DNA of 10,295 nt, from assembly GCA_013140395.1 (NCBI GenBank), contig JABFSY010000237.1, positions 1 to 10,295 of the forward strand. The letters run 5' to 3'. The first letter of the stretch is position 1. The number at the start of each line of letters is the position of its first letter. Position numbers and translations under genes: made by a program. This document shows, piece after piece, positions 1 through 8,893 of the stretch. The stretch comes from Cyclobacteriaceae bacterium (lineage in GTDB: Bacteria; Bacteroidota; Bacteroidia; Cytophagales; Cyclobacteriaceae). The notes under the pieces were generated by a model. That model did not search any database. It saw only the letters and a program-made list of their open reading frames with translations, and had not been told where the DNA came from.

Positions 1-107
1 ATTCACAATAAGATGCAATCCGATGGTATCGAAATTCCTACTGAGGTAGCGTATTCCGCTACCTCAGTAGGAATTTCGATACCATCGGATTGCATCTTAT
101 TGTGAAT
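1..107. repeat. Perfect fold-back inverted repeat at the window edge
   Basis: Bases 1-51 are the exact reverse complement of bases 57-107, with a 5-base loop (TATTC, 52-56). There is no mismatch in 51 base pairs. The right arm lies inside the dnaA reading frame and encodes residues that fit the DnaA family. The left arm, read as the continuation of dnaA, gives residues with no family resemblance and then a stop at 3-5. Starting exactly at base 1, it looks like a chimeric read or assembly fold-back at a contig end rather than a genomic element. A real long palindrome or a hairpin telomere is possible but would cut an essential gene. Confidence 0.97.
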
Positions 108-1037
108 GATCGCAAGTTTTGTTTCGAAATCAGGCTCTTGTAAGTCTGCTGTAAGACCCCATTTAAACCGAGAGAGGAGTCGCTCTTGGAAACCTTTCAA
201 ATCACGTGGCGGGCAATCGCTCGTCATGATAATTTGCTTTCCGGACTGGTGGAGCTGATTAAAAATATGGAAAAATATTTCTTGTGTTTTTTCTCGGCCC
301 GCTAAAAACTGCACGTCATCCAAAATCAGCAAATCTACCTGTAGGTAGAAATTTTGGAATTCCTGCATCTTGTGGTTTTGCAGCGCGTTTAAGAACTGAC
401 TCGTGAAATCGTTCTGATCTACATACAACACAATCTTCGAGGGCAGATTTTTTTTGATTTCATTTCCAATGGCTTGAACCAAGTGTGTTTTGCCGACACC
501 CACCCCGCCATAGAGCATCAAGGGGTTGAACGAAGTAGTACCTGGTTTTTTTGCCACCGCAACACCGGCTGAGCGTGCGAGTCGGTTACAATCTCCCTCT
601 ACAAAGTTGTCAAACGAATAATTCGGATTGAGCCTGGAGTTTACCGTTTGCGGGTTTAGAGCCTTGAAGCTAAAGGGAGAATATTCATCGTGCCCGTTGC
701 CATTAACGGTTTGCGCATTGCTTTTTTTAAACCCATTCCCGTTGGGATAGTTTACCAATACCGGAGGATTATTATGATTTCCACTGTCTACGATGACGGA
801 GTATTCCAGTCGGCCATTGGCACCCAAGATTTGATGCACCGCTTTTTTTAGAACGGGAACATAATGTTCTTCCAGCCACTCATAGAAGAATTGTGAGGGC
901 ACTTGTATTGTCAAAACCTCACCCTCATTGCGCAAAGGGGTAATGGGTTTAAACCAGGTGTTAAAGCTTTGTTCGTCTACGCTCGCTTTAATAATGTCAA
1001 GGCAATCATTCCAGACAGTAGCGGCTTCAACGGGCAT
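52..1037 (-). CDS. dnaA: Chromosomal replication initiator DnaA, C-terminal part missing
   Basis: DnaA is the AAA+ ATPase that binds the replication origin and opens it. Counting from the ATG at 1037, domain I (about residues 5-72) carries VWNDCLDII and VPSQFFYEWLEEHYV. An Asn/Gly-rich linker follows to about 135. The AAA+ core has Walker A GGVGVGKT (177-184), Walker B LLILDD (236-241) and the box VII SRF with its arginine (290). The genuine sequence stops around residue 328-330 (EVAEY). The rest of the lid, sensor 2 and the DNA-binding domain IV are absent. The frame stays open to a stop at 3-5, but those codons come from the inverted copy at 1-51, so this is a partial gene at an artefactual edge rather than a proven pseudogene. 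A TTG at 1091 would add 18 residues. I prefer the ATG because it begins just before the conserved domain I. There is no convincing ribosome binding site for either. It is divergent from mutA. Confidence 0.93.
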
Positions 1038-1183
1038 TGTTGAGTTCAATGAATCGGGGTTTTTAATGTTTTTTACTTTCGGGGGAGACAAAGGTGTAAA
1101 AAAAAATGAAATCCAAAAGAGATATAAAGTAAAAATCTCGCTTGACTTTTTGAAAGGAATTTCAGTAGTGGAATCTGATTCTT

Positions 1184-1205
1184 TTTTTCAATTCTAATTG
1201 AAAAA
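1184..1205. promoter_or_regulatory. Perfect 10-bp-arm palindrome between dnaA and mutA
   Basis: The arms TTTTTCAATT (1184-1193) and AATTGAAAAA (1196-1205) are perfect inverted repeats around a CT spacer, ending directly against the GTG at 1206. Two shorter inverted repeats lie just upstream: TGAAA-GGAA-TTTCA (1151-1164) and GAATC-T-GATTC (1171-1181). The position in a divergent intergenic region suits a dimeric regulator site or, if transcribed, a hairpin near the mutA start. The A/T-rich composition raises the chance of coincidence. No known regulator motif is recognised. Confidence 0.4.
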
Positions 1206-2345
1206 GTGCAAACTAAAATCCAACTTGAGAGCAGAACTAAAACTGAATTCGTGAAACAGTCCGTGGAACATATCTTTCCTGCGCAATCAACCCAAAATTG
1301 GGCAACGGCAGCAACAAGTGAATTAGAAAAAGGAAGCAGGCTTGAAGACCTTCGGATAAGAAAGGAAGGACTTGAGTGGAATCCTTACTATTCTGCAACG
1401 GATGTAGAAAGTTGGGAAGCAGCAAGACTGCCTGCCTCGCTTGAAAATTTTGGTGGTGCACGTTGTTGGATTAATATGCCAAGGGTATTAGTGAATGATG
1501 CATCGCAAGCAAATGCGCAAGCATTAGAACATCTCCAAAACGGTGCCGATGGCATTGTTTTCGATCTGCCTAATGAATTTGAAGACGCGAGAAAGCTTCT
1601 GGAGGGAATTGAGATGCCCTATTCTGCAACACATTTTTTTGTGAGTGGCAAGTCTGAACGTTTTTTGGCTTCCTTGCATGCGTTTGCAGACGAAAAATTC
1701 GCCAAGGAAAGTATTAACACCAATTTGTACTGGAAAGGCGATCCTGATTTTTCGCAGGTTGTGAAACTTCGAAAACAGACAAACTTTCGGGGTGCTGGTG
1801 TTCTGGTTGCGAATAAGGAGACAGCGGCCGATCAATTGGCAACAGCATTGCAGGAAGCAGTGGCGCGAGTAGAGCGTTTGAAAGAGCTTGGACTCTCGGC
1901 CGAGGACGCAACTTCTCACCTATCATTTTCGCTTCAATTAGGCAATGATTTTTTTCTGGAAGCGGTGAAGTTACGTGTGTTGCGGGCGCTATGGAATGCA
2001 GTCTTAGTAGCCTATCAAGTAAAGGCTTTGAAACCGCTTTTTATTCATGCTGTATCCAACGCTCAGGTAAATACAGCATTTCAGCCTCATGGAAATCTGA
2101 TTAAAGAGACTTATGCAGCCATGGCCGCGATAATGGGTGGTTGTGACGGACTAACATTAGAGCCGGAAGATTACACTAATTCGACCATGATCCGGATGGC
2201 GAGAAATACATCTTCTGTTTTGCGGGAGGAATCTTTTTTTTCCCTAGTGGCTGATCCACTGGCTGGCTCTTACTTAGTAGAACAGCTCACTAAAGAATTG
2301 GCAGACGAGACTTGGAAAAAATTTCAACTTCTCAGTAAAATATGA
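1206..2345 (+). CDS. mutA: Methylmalonyl-CoA mutase small (non-catalytic) subunit
   Basis: This is the partner subunit of adenosylcobalamin-dependent methylmalonyl-CoA mutase, a cytoplasmic enzyme of propionate/succinate metabolism. The N-terminus ([13 protein letters not shown], then SELEKG) fits the family opening. The barrel end [15 protein letters not shown]...[15 protein letters not shown] mirrors MutB's [11 protein letters not shown]...[15 protein letters not shown]. In an ungapped comparison with MutB the catalytic histidine position (MutB H231) is Val199 here, and there is no DxHxxG cobalamin motif, as expected for a structural subunit. At 379 residues it is short: it ends right after the barrel, without the linker and degenerate B12 domain of longer relatives. 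The stop overlaps the mutB start (ATGA, 2342-2345), suggesting translational coupling. The other frames past the stop show no lost family sequence. The start is uncertain: GTG at 1206 is the longest; GTG at 1251 (MKQSVEHIF) or 1263 (MEHIFPA) match the usual family start better. Confidence 0.9.
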   Translation: MQTKIQLESRTKTEFVKQSVEHIFPAQSTQNWATAATSELEKGSRLEDLRIRKEGLEWNPYYSATDVESWEAARLPASLENFGGARCWINMPRVLVNDASQANAQALEHLQNGADGIVFDLPNEFEDARKLLEGIEMPYSATHFFVSGKSERFLASLHAFADEKFAKESINTNLYWKGDPDFSQVVKLRKQTNFRGAGVLVANKETAADQLATALQEAVARVERLKELGLSAEDATSHLSFSLQLGNDFFLEAVKLRVLRALWNAVLVAYQVKALKPLFIHAVSNAQVNTAFQPHGNLIKETYAAMAAIMGGCDGLTLEPEDYTNSTMIRMARNTSSVLREESFFSLVADPLAGSYLVEQLTKELADETWKKFQLLSKI

Positions 2346-4465
2346 AACCGGATTTTTCAACTGTCACCCTCAATTCCTTAATCACTTCACCAGTAAGTGG
2401 GCCAAATGAGTCTTGGATTTCTCCAGAGAAAATTGAGATTAAGCCAGCATATTCTGCCGCGGATATAGAAAATGAAACCCTTGGTAATTTACAAGCAGGC
2501 CTTCCTCCCTATTTGCGTGGTCCTTATGCGACTATGTATACGGTGCGCCCATGGACGATCAGGCAATATGCGGGATTTTCTACAGCAGCAGAATCGAACG
2601 CGTTCTATAGGAGAAATTTAGCAGCTGGTCAAAAAGGCCTTTCGGTTGCGTTCGATCTTGCCACGCACCGGGGTTATGATTCAGATCATCCACGTGTGGC
2701 TGGCGATGTAGGTAAGGCGGGCGTGGCTATTGATTCCGTATTGGATATGAAAATCTTGTTTGATCAGATTCCGCTCGACAAGATGTCTGTTTCAATGACG
2801 ATGAATGGTGCAGTCATCCCCATCATGGCTTTTTACATCGTGGCTGCAGAAGAGCAAGGTGTAAAACCTGGCCAGCTCAGCGGCACCATTCAAAATGATA
2901 TTTTGAAAGAGTTCATGGTACGCAATACGTACATCTATCCACCCGCGAGCTCTATGCGAATTGTGGCTGATATCTTTTCTTATTGCTCTAAGCAGATGCC
3001 TAAGTTCAATAGTATAAGTATAAGCGGGTATCACATGCACGAAGCTGGCGCACCAGCCCATCTCGAATTGGCCTACACATTGGCTGACGGATTAGAATAT
3101 ATTCGCACGGGTTTGAAAGCGGGAATAGCTATCGATGATTTTGCACCTCGGCTCTCTTTCTTTTGGGGTATTGGTATGAACTTTTTCATGGAAGTGGCGA
3201 AAATGCGAGCCGGCCGTCTGTTGTGGGCTCGCATGGTGCAACAATTTCATCCGAAAAATCCAAAATCGATGGCGTTGCGCACGCATTGCCAAACGTCTGG
3301 TTGGAGCTTAACTGAACAAGACCCTTATAACAATGTCACCCGCACGTGCATAGAAGCATTGGCCGCTGTGTTGGGAGGAACACAGTCATTGCACACAAAT
3401 TCATTAGATGAAGCCATTGCTTTACCTACAGACTTTTCTGCCAGGATCGCCCGCAATACACAGTTGTACTTACAGAAGGAGCTCGGTGTAACAAAAGTAG
3501 TAGATCCGCTTGGCGGTTCCTTTTATGTGGAATATTTAACAGAACAATTGGTTGATAAGGCGTGGGCGTTGATCGAAGAAGTCGAGAGTCTGGGTGGAAT
3601 GACGAAGGCGATAGAGAGTGGCATTCCGAAAATGCGGATTGAAGAAGCAGCTGCTGCCAAACAAGCGCGAATCGACTCGGGTAAAGATGTGATCGTAGGA
3701 GTCAATCAATACCAGACGGACGAAAAACCTGATTTCGAAATTTTGGATATCGACAATACAGCAGTACGACTGGAACAAATTGCACGATTAGAAAAGCTGA
3801 AACGCGAGAGAAATCAGCAAGCTGTAGACGCAGCGTTGCAGGAATTGGAGAAGGCCGCTTCAACTGGCGAAGGCAATTTGCTTGAACTTGCCATTGTTGC
3901 GGCAAGGAATCGAGCAACGCTCGGTGAAATTTCAACAGCGATGGAAAAGACGTTTGGCCGCTATAAAGCAACCATTCAATCTATTTCAGGTGTATATTCG
4001 AGTGAAATGAAAAACAAAGACGAGTTGGCCGCAGTAAGGGCTCTGTCGGATGAGTTTGCTGAATTGGACGGGAGAAGACCTCGTATTTTGGTTGCTAAGA
4101 TGGGGCAAGATGGTCATGATCGTGGTGCTAAAGTCATTGCCACCGCCTTTGCTGATTTAGGTTTTGACGTAGATATTGGACCGCTTTTTCAAACACCCGA
4201 AGAGGTGGCCAAGCAAGCTGCAGAGAATGACGTTCACGTAGTAGGTGCCAGCAGTTTGGCTGCAGGGCACAAAACGCTTGTGCCGGAGTTGATTGCAGCA
4301 CTTAGAAAAATTGGACGTCCGGATATTAGCGTAGTGGCTGGTGGAGTGATTCCCAAAAAAGATTATGATTTTTTGTATAATGCAGGAGTTACAGGAATTT
4401 TTGGACCCGGAACACCCATTACCGAAGCCGCAAAAACAATCCTCCATCAACTCTTGGAGTCTTAG
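2342..4465 (+). CDS. mutB: Methylmalonyl-CoA mutase large (catalytic) subunit
   Basis: MutB catalyses the reversible adenosylcobalamin radical rearrangement of methylmalonyl-CoA and succinyl-CoA. The substrate barrel spans about residues 35-560. It holds [17 protein letters not shown] with Tyr76 (equivalent to Tyr89 of the Propionibacterium enzyme), Arg194 in FMVRNTY (Arg207) and His231 in [10 protein letters not shown] (His244); the 37-residue Arg-to-His spacing is preserved. The C-terminal B12 domain (about 573-707) has DGHDRG at 590-595 with the cobalt-ligand His592, then VGASSLAAG (634-642) and VAGGVIP (665-671). All key residues are intact, and 707 residues is close to the usual roughly 710-730. 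The ATG sits in the 4-base overlap with mutA, so the two are almost certainly one operon. No chaperone GTPase (MeaB/ArgK) or epimerase gene is adjacent in this window. Confidence 0.97.
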   Translation: MKPDFSTVTLNSLITSPVSGPNESWISPEKIEIKPAYSAADIENETLGNLQAGLPPYLRGPYATMYTVRPWTIRQYAGFSTAAESNAFYRRNLAAGQKGLSVAFDLATHRGYDSDHPRVAGDVGKAGVAIDSVLDMKILFDQIPLDKMSVSMTMNGAVIPIMAFYIVAAEEQGVKPGQLSGTIQNDILKEFMVRNTYIYPPASSMRIVADIFSYCSKQMPKFNSISISGYHMHEAGAPAHLELAYTLADGLEYIRTGLKAGIAIDDFAPRLSFFWGIGMNFFMEVAKMRAGRLLWARMVQQFHPKNPKSMALRTHCQTSGWSLTEQDPYNNVTRTCIEALAAVLGGTQSLHTNSLDEAIALPTDFSARIARNTQLYLQKELGVTKVVDPLGGSFYVEYLTEQLVDKAWALIEEVESLGGMTKAIESGIPKMRIEEAAAAKQARIDSGKDVIVGVNQYQTDEKPDFEILDIDNTAVRLEQIARLEKLKRERNQQAVDAALQELEKAASTGEGNLLELAIVAARNRATLGEISTAMEKTFGRYKATIQSISGVYSSEMKNKDELAAVRALSDEFAELDGRRPRILVAKMGQDGHDRGAKVIATAFADLGFDVDIGPLFQTPEEVAKQAAENDVHVVGASSLAAGHKTLVPELIAALRKIGRPDISVVAGGVIPKKDYDFLYNAGVTGIFGPGTPITEAAKTILHQLLES

Positions 4466-4486
4466 TCTCATTGTCTTGTGTCTTTC

Positions 4487-4517
4487 TTGACGAAGTATCA
4501 AAGCCTCGATTCGTCAA
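4487..4517. terminator. Hairpin after mutB (weak terminator or operator)
   Basis: TTGACGAA (4487-4494) and TTCGTCAA (4510-4517) form a perfect 8-bp stem with a 15-base loop, 21 bases after the mutB stop. No clean U-run follows on the plus strand (AAAGTTAG), so intrinsic termination is doubtful. It lies where the upstream element of the next gene's promoter would fall, so a regulator site is equally possible. Confidence 0.3.
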
Positions 4518-4524
4518 AAGTTAG

Positions 4525-4532
4525 TATCTTTA
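4525..4532 (+). promoter_or_regulatory. Possible Bacteroidota-type -7 element for the TPR-CHAT gene
   Basis: TATCTTTA matches the Bacteroidota -7 consensus TAnnTTTG except at the last base, and starts 27 bases before the ATG at 4552, which would give a short leader of roughly 14 bases. No convincing -33 TTTG is seen at the expected distance; the hairpin arms at 4487-4517 occupy that region. Confidence 0.35.
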
Positions 4533-4551
4533 TTCTGCAAATTTTTAAGTT

Positions 4552-7500
4552 ATGAAAATTGTAAAAATCGTTGGGTTACTTTGTTTCCTTTCATCTGTTG
4601 CTTGGTCGCAAGCCAAATATGACAAAGCCATTTTGGCGATTGAAACCGCCTATGAATTGGGCGACTACAACAAAGCTATTTCAGCATTAGAGAAATTCAA
4701 GAAAAAGAACTTCAAGAAACTGGGAGAACCGAACCCTTATTTAGTTAGATATCACCTGATTACCGCCAAGTGCAACTTAGCTTCTGGTCGTTTTGCCGAC
4801 TTTGAGAGCAATGTCAAAACCGCCTTTTCAAAAAGTTTGTTGATTGATCAAGAGGCTAGTCAGAAACACGGTTTGCTACTTTTAAGTGTCGCTGAATTGT
4901 ATACTCAAAACGGGTCTTATCGAATAGCGAGGACTTATCTAGAAGACGCAAAAAAAATCCTTGACAAGGGCGCGTTTTTTACCGAGGAAACAAAGGCTCG
5001 TTGGGAGGTGGCGATCGCTGAGGCAATGACAGGCCAAGGTTACTTCCGGGAGGCAATCGCTCTATTGCGAAAAAACGAAAAATATTATTCAAGCCGTTCC
5101 GTTAAGCAGGTTACTTATGTTGATGACAAGGGAAATTTGAAGAGCAGAAAACTTTCGGAAGCTGAATTACTCCCTCGCTTACAGGATTACGCCAGACTTC
5201 TTACCGCCATCTCGGAAGCATACGGAAATCAGGGAAAGTACAACAGTGCAGACTCTAGTTTTGCGGCAACGAGTCGATGGATTGATAAAAACATGAGCAA
5301 TGGATCAGCTGCCTACGCGAATTGTATTTTTCTTTGGTCTAATCTCTTGGTAGAAAACGGCCTAAACATCGATCAGGATTTTCCTTCTGGTACGGGTTAT
5401 ACAAAAGCCCTTAACAGCCTTTTGTCCTATCACAAAAATTCACATTACTTGGCGGCATATATTTATGAGGCGCAGCTAAAAAGGCTATTGGCGCAAGAAA
5501 ACAAGAGTAGGTACGCCAATTTAAAATTGGAGTACGAAAAAATGATCAATAAAAATTATAAACAAGGGAGTATATACAAGGTGCGTTTGAGTGCGGTAGA
5601 ATTCGATTCTAAATTAAGCAAAGAGAAGACCAAGAATTTAGAAAAGGATGCAAATGCTCTGCTGACAAATGCAAAGGAACTACCGAAAAACAATATTGTC
5701 ACCGCCAATGTCTTGGAGTTTTTGACTGGTTTAGCCATCTACGAAAAGAACTATGCGAATGCGGAAAAATATCTGAAGTCGATTATTGAAATAAAATCTG
5801 ACTTGTTTGGAGAGCAAGCTCCCGAAACTCACTTGGCCAGAATAAAATTGGCTAACTATTACCTCGACTATACCAACAACATTCAGGAAACAACAAAAAT
5901 TTATAAAGAGAGTTTTGATGATGTAGTAGCCAAAGAAATTGATGCATGGCATAAAGATCATTTAGATATTCTCAATCACCTGGCTATTTTGTATGAATTA
6001 ACAGATCATTTCTCAGATGCCAGCCAAACATTAGATAAGGCAGGTCTTGTAGCTCGCGCAAAATACCTTGATACGGATTTCTTGTATGGAGCAGAGCTGA
6101 CAAACATTGCTCGCCTACAAATAAAACTTGGCGAGTACGAAAAAGCGGATGAAAGTATTAACAAGTCGTTAAAAATTTTGGAGGAGTTCAGAAAGGAAGA
6201 GGATAAAAAGATTTATCTGATTTCGGCTATTGAGACCCAAGCAACTTTGTTTGGGGTGAAGGGTCTTTTCGATGAGGCAGAGGATAATCTGGAACGAACA
6301 CGCAAAATTATTTCGCGTGCAGATAATCTCATGGGCATTGATGAGTTAAGCACGGCTCAGCAACTTTCAAGCCTCTTCATTCAGCTAGGGCGCTATACGG
6401 CAACGGAAGAGTTGTTAGGGCAGCTTATTACAGAATATGAAAAACTTTATGGGAAGAGTTCTATTAGATTGGTTGAACCTTTAGTGAACAAGGGAAAACT
6501 CGAGTTAGCGAAAGGCGACTATACCGAAGCTGATAAAATTGCCCAACGAGCCAACCAGATTGCGATTGCCGTCTATGGCGACAAGTCGTCAAAAACGGCT
6601 TCCACACAAAAACTATTGGGAGATATCGAATATGCGATTGGCGATTATGAAAGAGCAGAAGAGAATATTGAGAAGGCACTGACTAGTCAAGAGAAACAAT
6701 TTGGACGTAATCACATTGAAGTAGCCAAATCTCTGGCTCAATTGTCTTTGATCAAATTTTATAAAGGCGATAAGTTTGAGAACGTTGAAAAGTTAATGGT
6801 CGAAGCTCAACAGATTATGGGTAAGCGGCTGGGTACAGAGAATCCGCAGTATGCAGATATTCTGAAAAATGTCGCTTTTACAAATATTGCGGCCAAGAAA
6901 TACAATGCTGCATTTAGCTCTCTCACTCAGGCGGAAGCCATTTGGAGAAATAAGACTGGTTCAAAAAATAATATAAATGCTGCGGCTATTTTTACCCTTA
7001 CTGGGGATGTGTTCTATCAGTTGAAAAACTACAAAAAAGCGGAGGAGTACTATACTCAGTCTAAAAGTATCTATGAGAAGTATTTTAGCAAGACACACCC
7101 AGAGTATGTCAAAATCCTATCTAAGCAGGCAAAAGTCTACTACATGGAGAAGGATTACAAGCGGTCAAAGAGAAATATCGAAGAGGCATTGACAAACTAT
7201 GAGAATTTCATTAAACAATATTTCCCGGCTTTGAGTGAGCGAGAGAAAGCAAAATACTGGAACACCATTAAAGGTGATTTTGAGTTTTACAATACGTTGG
7301 CATTTGGCCAATTAGATGATTTTCGGGATCTCAGCGGCAAAGTTTATGACTATCAGTTACTGACGAAAGCATTGCTACTGAGTTCATCCATCAAGATTCG
7401 CGAACGTATCTTGAACAGTAATGATCAGGCATTAAAAGAGACTTACGGTCAATGGGTGAAGAAGAAGGAGTTTCTCACGAATGTCCTTTCAATGAGTACC

Positions 7501-8772
7501 GAGCAGCTGACGTTGAATGCAATTGACGCAGCTGCATTGAACAGTGAGGTTGAAAAGTTGGAGCGGATACTTAGTGAGAAATCTGAGTTGTTTGGACAAA
7601 ACCTGGACGTGAAAAAAGTGACCTACGAGAACGTGAAAAAGTCATTAGGAAAGAATGAAGTAGCCATGGAGATGGTTCGCTATCGTTATTTCGATCATAC
7701 TTTTACAGACTCCATCATCTATCAGGCGCTCTATGTGAAGAGCGATATAAACCGACCCAGATCAATCGAGCTACCCGAAGGACATCGGATGGAGACGAAG
7801 TTCTTCAAGTATTTCAGAAACATCATAACGACTAAAGGAGAAGATAAATATTCTTACAAGATATTTTGGGAGCCTATTCAAAAAGAAATTGGGTTGAGCT
7901 CAGTAATCTATCTTTCGCCAGATGGTGTTTATAACCAATTAAACCTAGAAGCCATTCCTACCCCTGACGGCAAATATGTGATCGACAACTCAAATATTGT
8001 TTTGGTTAGCAATACCAAAGATTTGTATTTGCGAAAACTAAAAGCTAAGACTGGAGTTCCGTCAAAAACAGCAACGATGTTTGGCAATCCGGCTTTCTAT
8101 GCCTCCGCATCGAATAGCAGGAAGGTATCTTCGTTGCCTGGAACGGAAAAAGAAGTGAACGAACTAGAACAGTTGTTGAAAGAAAAAGGCTGGAAAACCA
8201 CAGAGTATGTCGAGGGATTTGCGAGTGAAGATAGAGTTAAGGAAATGGAGAGTCCAAAGATCTTCCACGTGGCTACACATGGATTTACGACTCCCGCATT
8301 GGATAAATCGGAGACGGACGCATTGACTGAAAGCGAAGCGATGATGACTGAAAACCCTCTTATGAAAACAGGGCTTCTGTTAAAAGGAGCAGGAGACATT
8401 TTAGACAAAACGAATTTCAACTATAATATGGAAAGTGGAATTCTTACTGCCTATGAGGCAATGAGCTTGAACCTTGATAAAACGGACCTGGTTGTACTTA
8501 GTGCCTGCGAAACAGGTTTAGGTGAAATCGCCAATGGCGAAGGCGTGTATGGTCTACAGAGGGCTTTCCTGGTTGCGGGTGCAAAAGTGCTTATCATGAG
8601 TATGTTCAAAGTAGATGACGATGCTACCCAAAAACTAATTCTTAACTTTTATAAAAAATGGCTAACCACCAATAACATGCGTCAAAGTTTTATTGATGCA
8701 AAAAAGGAATTGCGGGTAGAGTATCCTGAGCCCTATTATTGGGCACCGTTTATGATGATCGGCTTGGATTAA
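4552..8772 (+). CDS. Exported TPR-repeat protein with C-terminal CHAT protease domain
   Basis: CHAT domains (caspase HetF associated with TPRs) are clan CD cysteine-protease folds, usually regulated by fused TPR arrays. The N-terminus (MKIVKIVGLLCFLSSVAWSQA) is a typical signal peptide, with likely cleavage after residue 19 or 21, placing the protein in the periplasm or outside. Residues about 22-905 are roughly 14-15 degenerate TPRs. Several are 42-residue kinesin-light-chain-like units, with linkers such as LYGKSS, VYGDKS and THPEYVK. A helical linker (about 930-1030, starting KALLLSSS) leads to the CHAT domain (about 1037-1406): PDGVYNQLNLEAIP (from 1123), HVATHGF with His1243, LSACETG with Cys1319, GEGVYGLQRAF, and the closing YYWAPFMMIGLD. 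The His/Cys pair is intact, so proteolysis is plausible; the substrate is unknown. There is no membrane segment after the signal and no type IX C-terminal sorting domain. It stands alone, 86 bases after mutB and 121 before the next gene. Its biological role cannot be named from sequence. Confidence 0.9.
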   Translation: MKIVKIVGLLCFLSSVAWSQAKYDKAILAIETAYELGDYNKAISALEKFKKKNFKKLGEPNPYLVRYHLITAKCNLASGRFADFESNVKTAFSKSLLIDQEASQKHGLLLLSVAELYTQNGSYRIARTYLEDAKKILDKGAFFTEETKARWEVAIAEAMTGQGYFREAIALLRKNEKYYSSRSVKQVTYVDDKGNLKSRKLSEAELLPRLQDYARLLTAISEAYGNQGKYNSADSSFAATSRWIDKNMSNGSAAYANCIFLWSNLLVENGLNIDQDFPSGTGYTKALNSLLSYHKNSHYLAAYIYEAQLKRLLAQENKSRYANLKLEYEKMINKNYKQGSIYKVRLSAVEFDSKLSKEKTKNLEKDANALLTNAKELPKNNIVTANVLEFLTGLAIYEKNYANAEKYLKSIIEIKSDLFGEQAPETHLARIKLANYYLDYTNNIQETTKIYKESFDDVVAKEIDAWHKDHLDILNHLAILYELTDHFSDASQTLDKAGLVARAKYLDTDFLYGAELTNIARLQIKLGEYEKADESINKSLKILEEFRKEEDKKIYLISAIETQATLFGVKGLFDEAEDNLERTRKIISRADNLMGIDELSTAQQLSSLFIQLGRYTATEELLGQLITEYEKLYGKSSIRLVEPLVNKGKLELAKGDYTEADKIAQRANQIAIAVYGDKSSKTASTQKLLGDIEYAIGDYERAEENIEKALTSQEKQFGRNHIEVAKSLAQLSLIKFYKGDKFENVEKLMVEAQQIMGKRLGTENPQYADILKNVAFTNIAAKKYNAAFSSLTQAEAIWRNKTGSKNNINAAAIFTLTGDVFYQLKNYKKAEEYYTQSKSIYEKYFSKTHPEYVKILSKQAKVYYMEKDYKRSKRNIEEALTNYENFIKQYFPALSEREKAKYWNTIKGDFEFYNTLAFGQLDDFRDLSGKVYDYQLLTKALLLSSSIKIRERILNSNDQALKETYGQWVKKKEFLTNVLSMSTEQLTLNAIDAAALNSEVEKLERILSEKSELFGQNLDVKKVTYENVKKSLGKNEVAMEMVRYRYFDHTFTDSIIYQALYVKSDINRPRSIELPEGHRMETKFFKYFRNIITTKGEDKYSYKIFWEPIQKEIGLSSVIYLSPDGVYNQLNLEAIPTPDGKYVIDNSNIVLVSNTKDLYLRKLKAKTGVPSKTATMFGNPAFYASASNSRKVSSLPGTEKEVNELEQLLKEKGWKTTEYVEGFASEDRVKEMESPKIFHVATHGFTTPALDKSETDALTESEAMMTENPLMKTGLLLKGAGDILDKTNFNYNMESGILTAYEAMSLNLDKTDLVVLSACETGLGEIANGEGVYGLQRAFLVAGAKVLIMSMFKVDDDATQKLILNFYKKWLTTNNMRQSFIDAKKELRVEYPEPYYWAPFMMIGLD

Positions 8773-8869
8773 CCGTTAATCGGTAGGGAATTTTGAGGAA
8801 ACCTGTTTAGACAAGGTAGCCGAAAAAATGGCTTTCTTCAAAACACAAGGTAATCCCGCAAAACGTGGT

Positions 8870-8877
8870 TAACTTTC
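8870..8877 (+). promoter_or_regulatory. Possible Bacteroidota-type -7 element for the methyltransferase gene
   Basis: TAACTTTC fits TAnnTTTG except at the last base and begins 24 bases before the TTG start at 8894, a spacing close to that seen before the TPR-CHAT gene. No clear -33 TTTG is visible upstream, so support is weak. Confidence 0.27.
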
Positions 8878-8893
8878 GGCCAAATAAGTAAAA

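Noticed and set aside
1..107. Hairpin telomere of a linear replicon
   Set aside because: Sequencing through a closed hairpin end would give this shape, but the loop falls inside the conserved AAA+ lid of dnaA, which would leave an essential gene without its DNA-binding domain. An artefact is far more likely.
3..1037. dnaA as a true pseudogene or a shortened DnaA
   Set aside because: All motifs up to the fold-back are canonical, and the aberrant tail is wholly explained by the inverted copy of bases 57-107.
928..1197. Small plus-strand gene opposite the dnaA 5' end
   Set aside because: Most of it is antisense to conserved dnaA domain I codons, and its tail is low-complexity A/T-rich intergenic DNA. 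It has no recognisable domain.
1038..1205. Replication origin next to dnaA
   Set aside because: No TTATCCACA-type DnaA boxes or clusters of near matches are visible on either strand in this intergenic stretch.
4552..4620. Lipoprotein signal in the TPR-CHAT protein
   Set aside because: The only early cysteine (residue 11) lies inside the hydrophobic core and is followed by FLSS, not at a lipobox cleavage position. Ordinary signal peptidase I cleavage near residues 19-21 fits better.
4552..8772. CRISPR-linked (Csx29-like) or other defence-island CHAT protease
   Set aside because: There is no CRISPR array, Cas gene, toxin or mobile element nearby; the neighbours are housekeeping genes and the protein is exported.
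8771..8785. Palindrome ACCG-TTAAT-CGGT at the TPR-CHAT stop codon
   Set aside because: A 4-bp-arm repeat overlapping the stop is easily explained by chance and has no supporting context.
8818..8840. Intrinsic terminator after the TPR-CHAT gene
   Set aside because: AGCC (8818-8821) and GGCT (8830-8833) give only a 4-bp stem with an 8-base loop followed by an interrupted T-run (TTCTTC); too weak to call.
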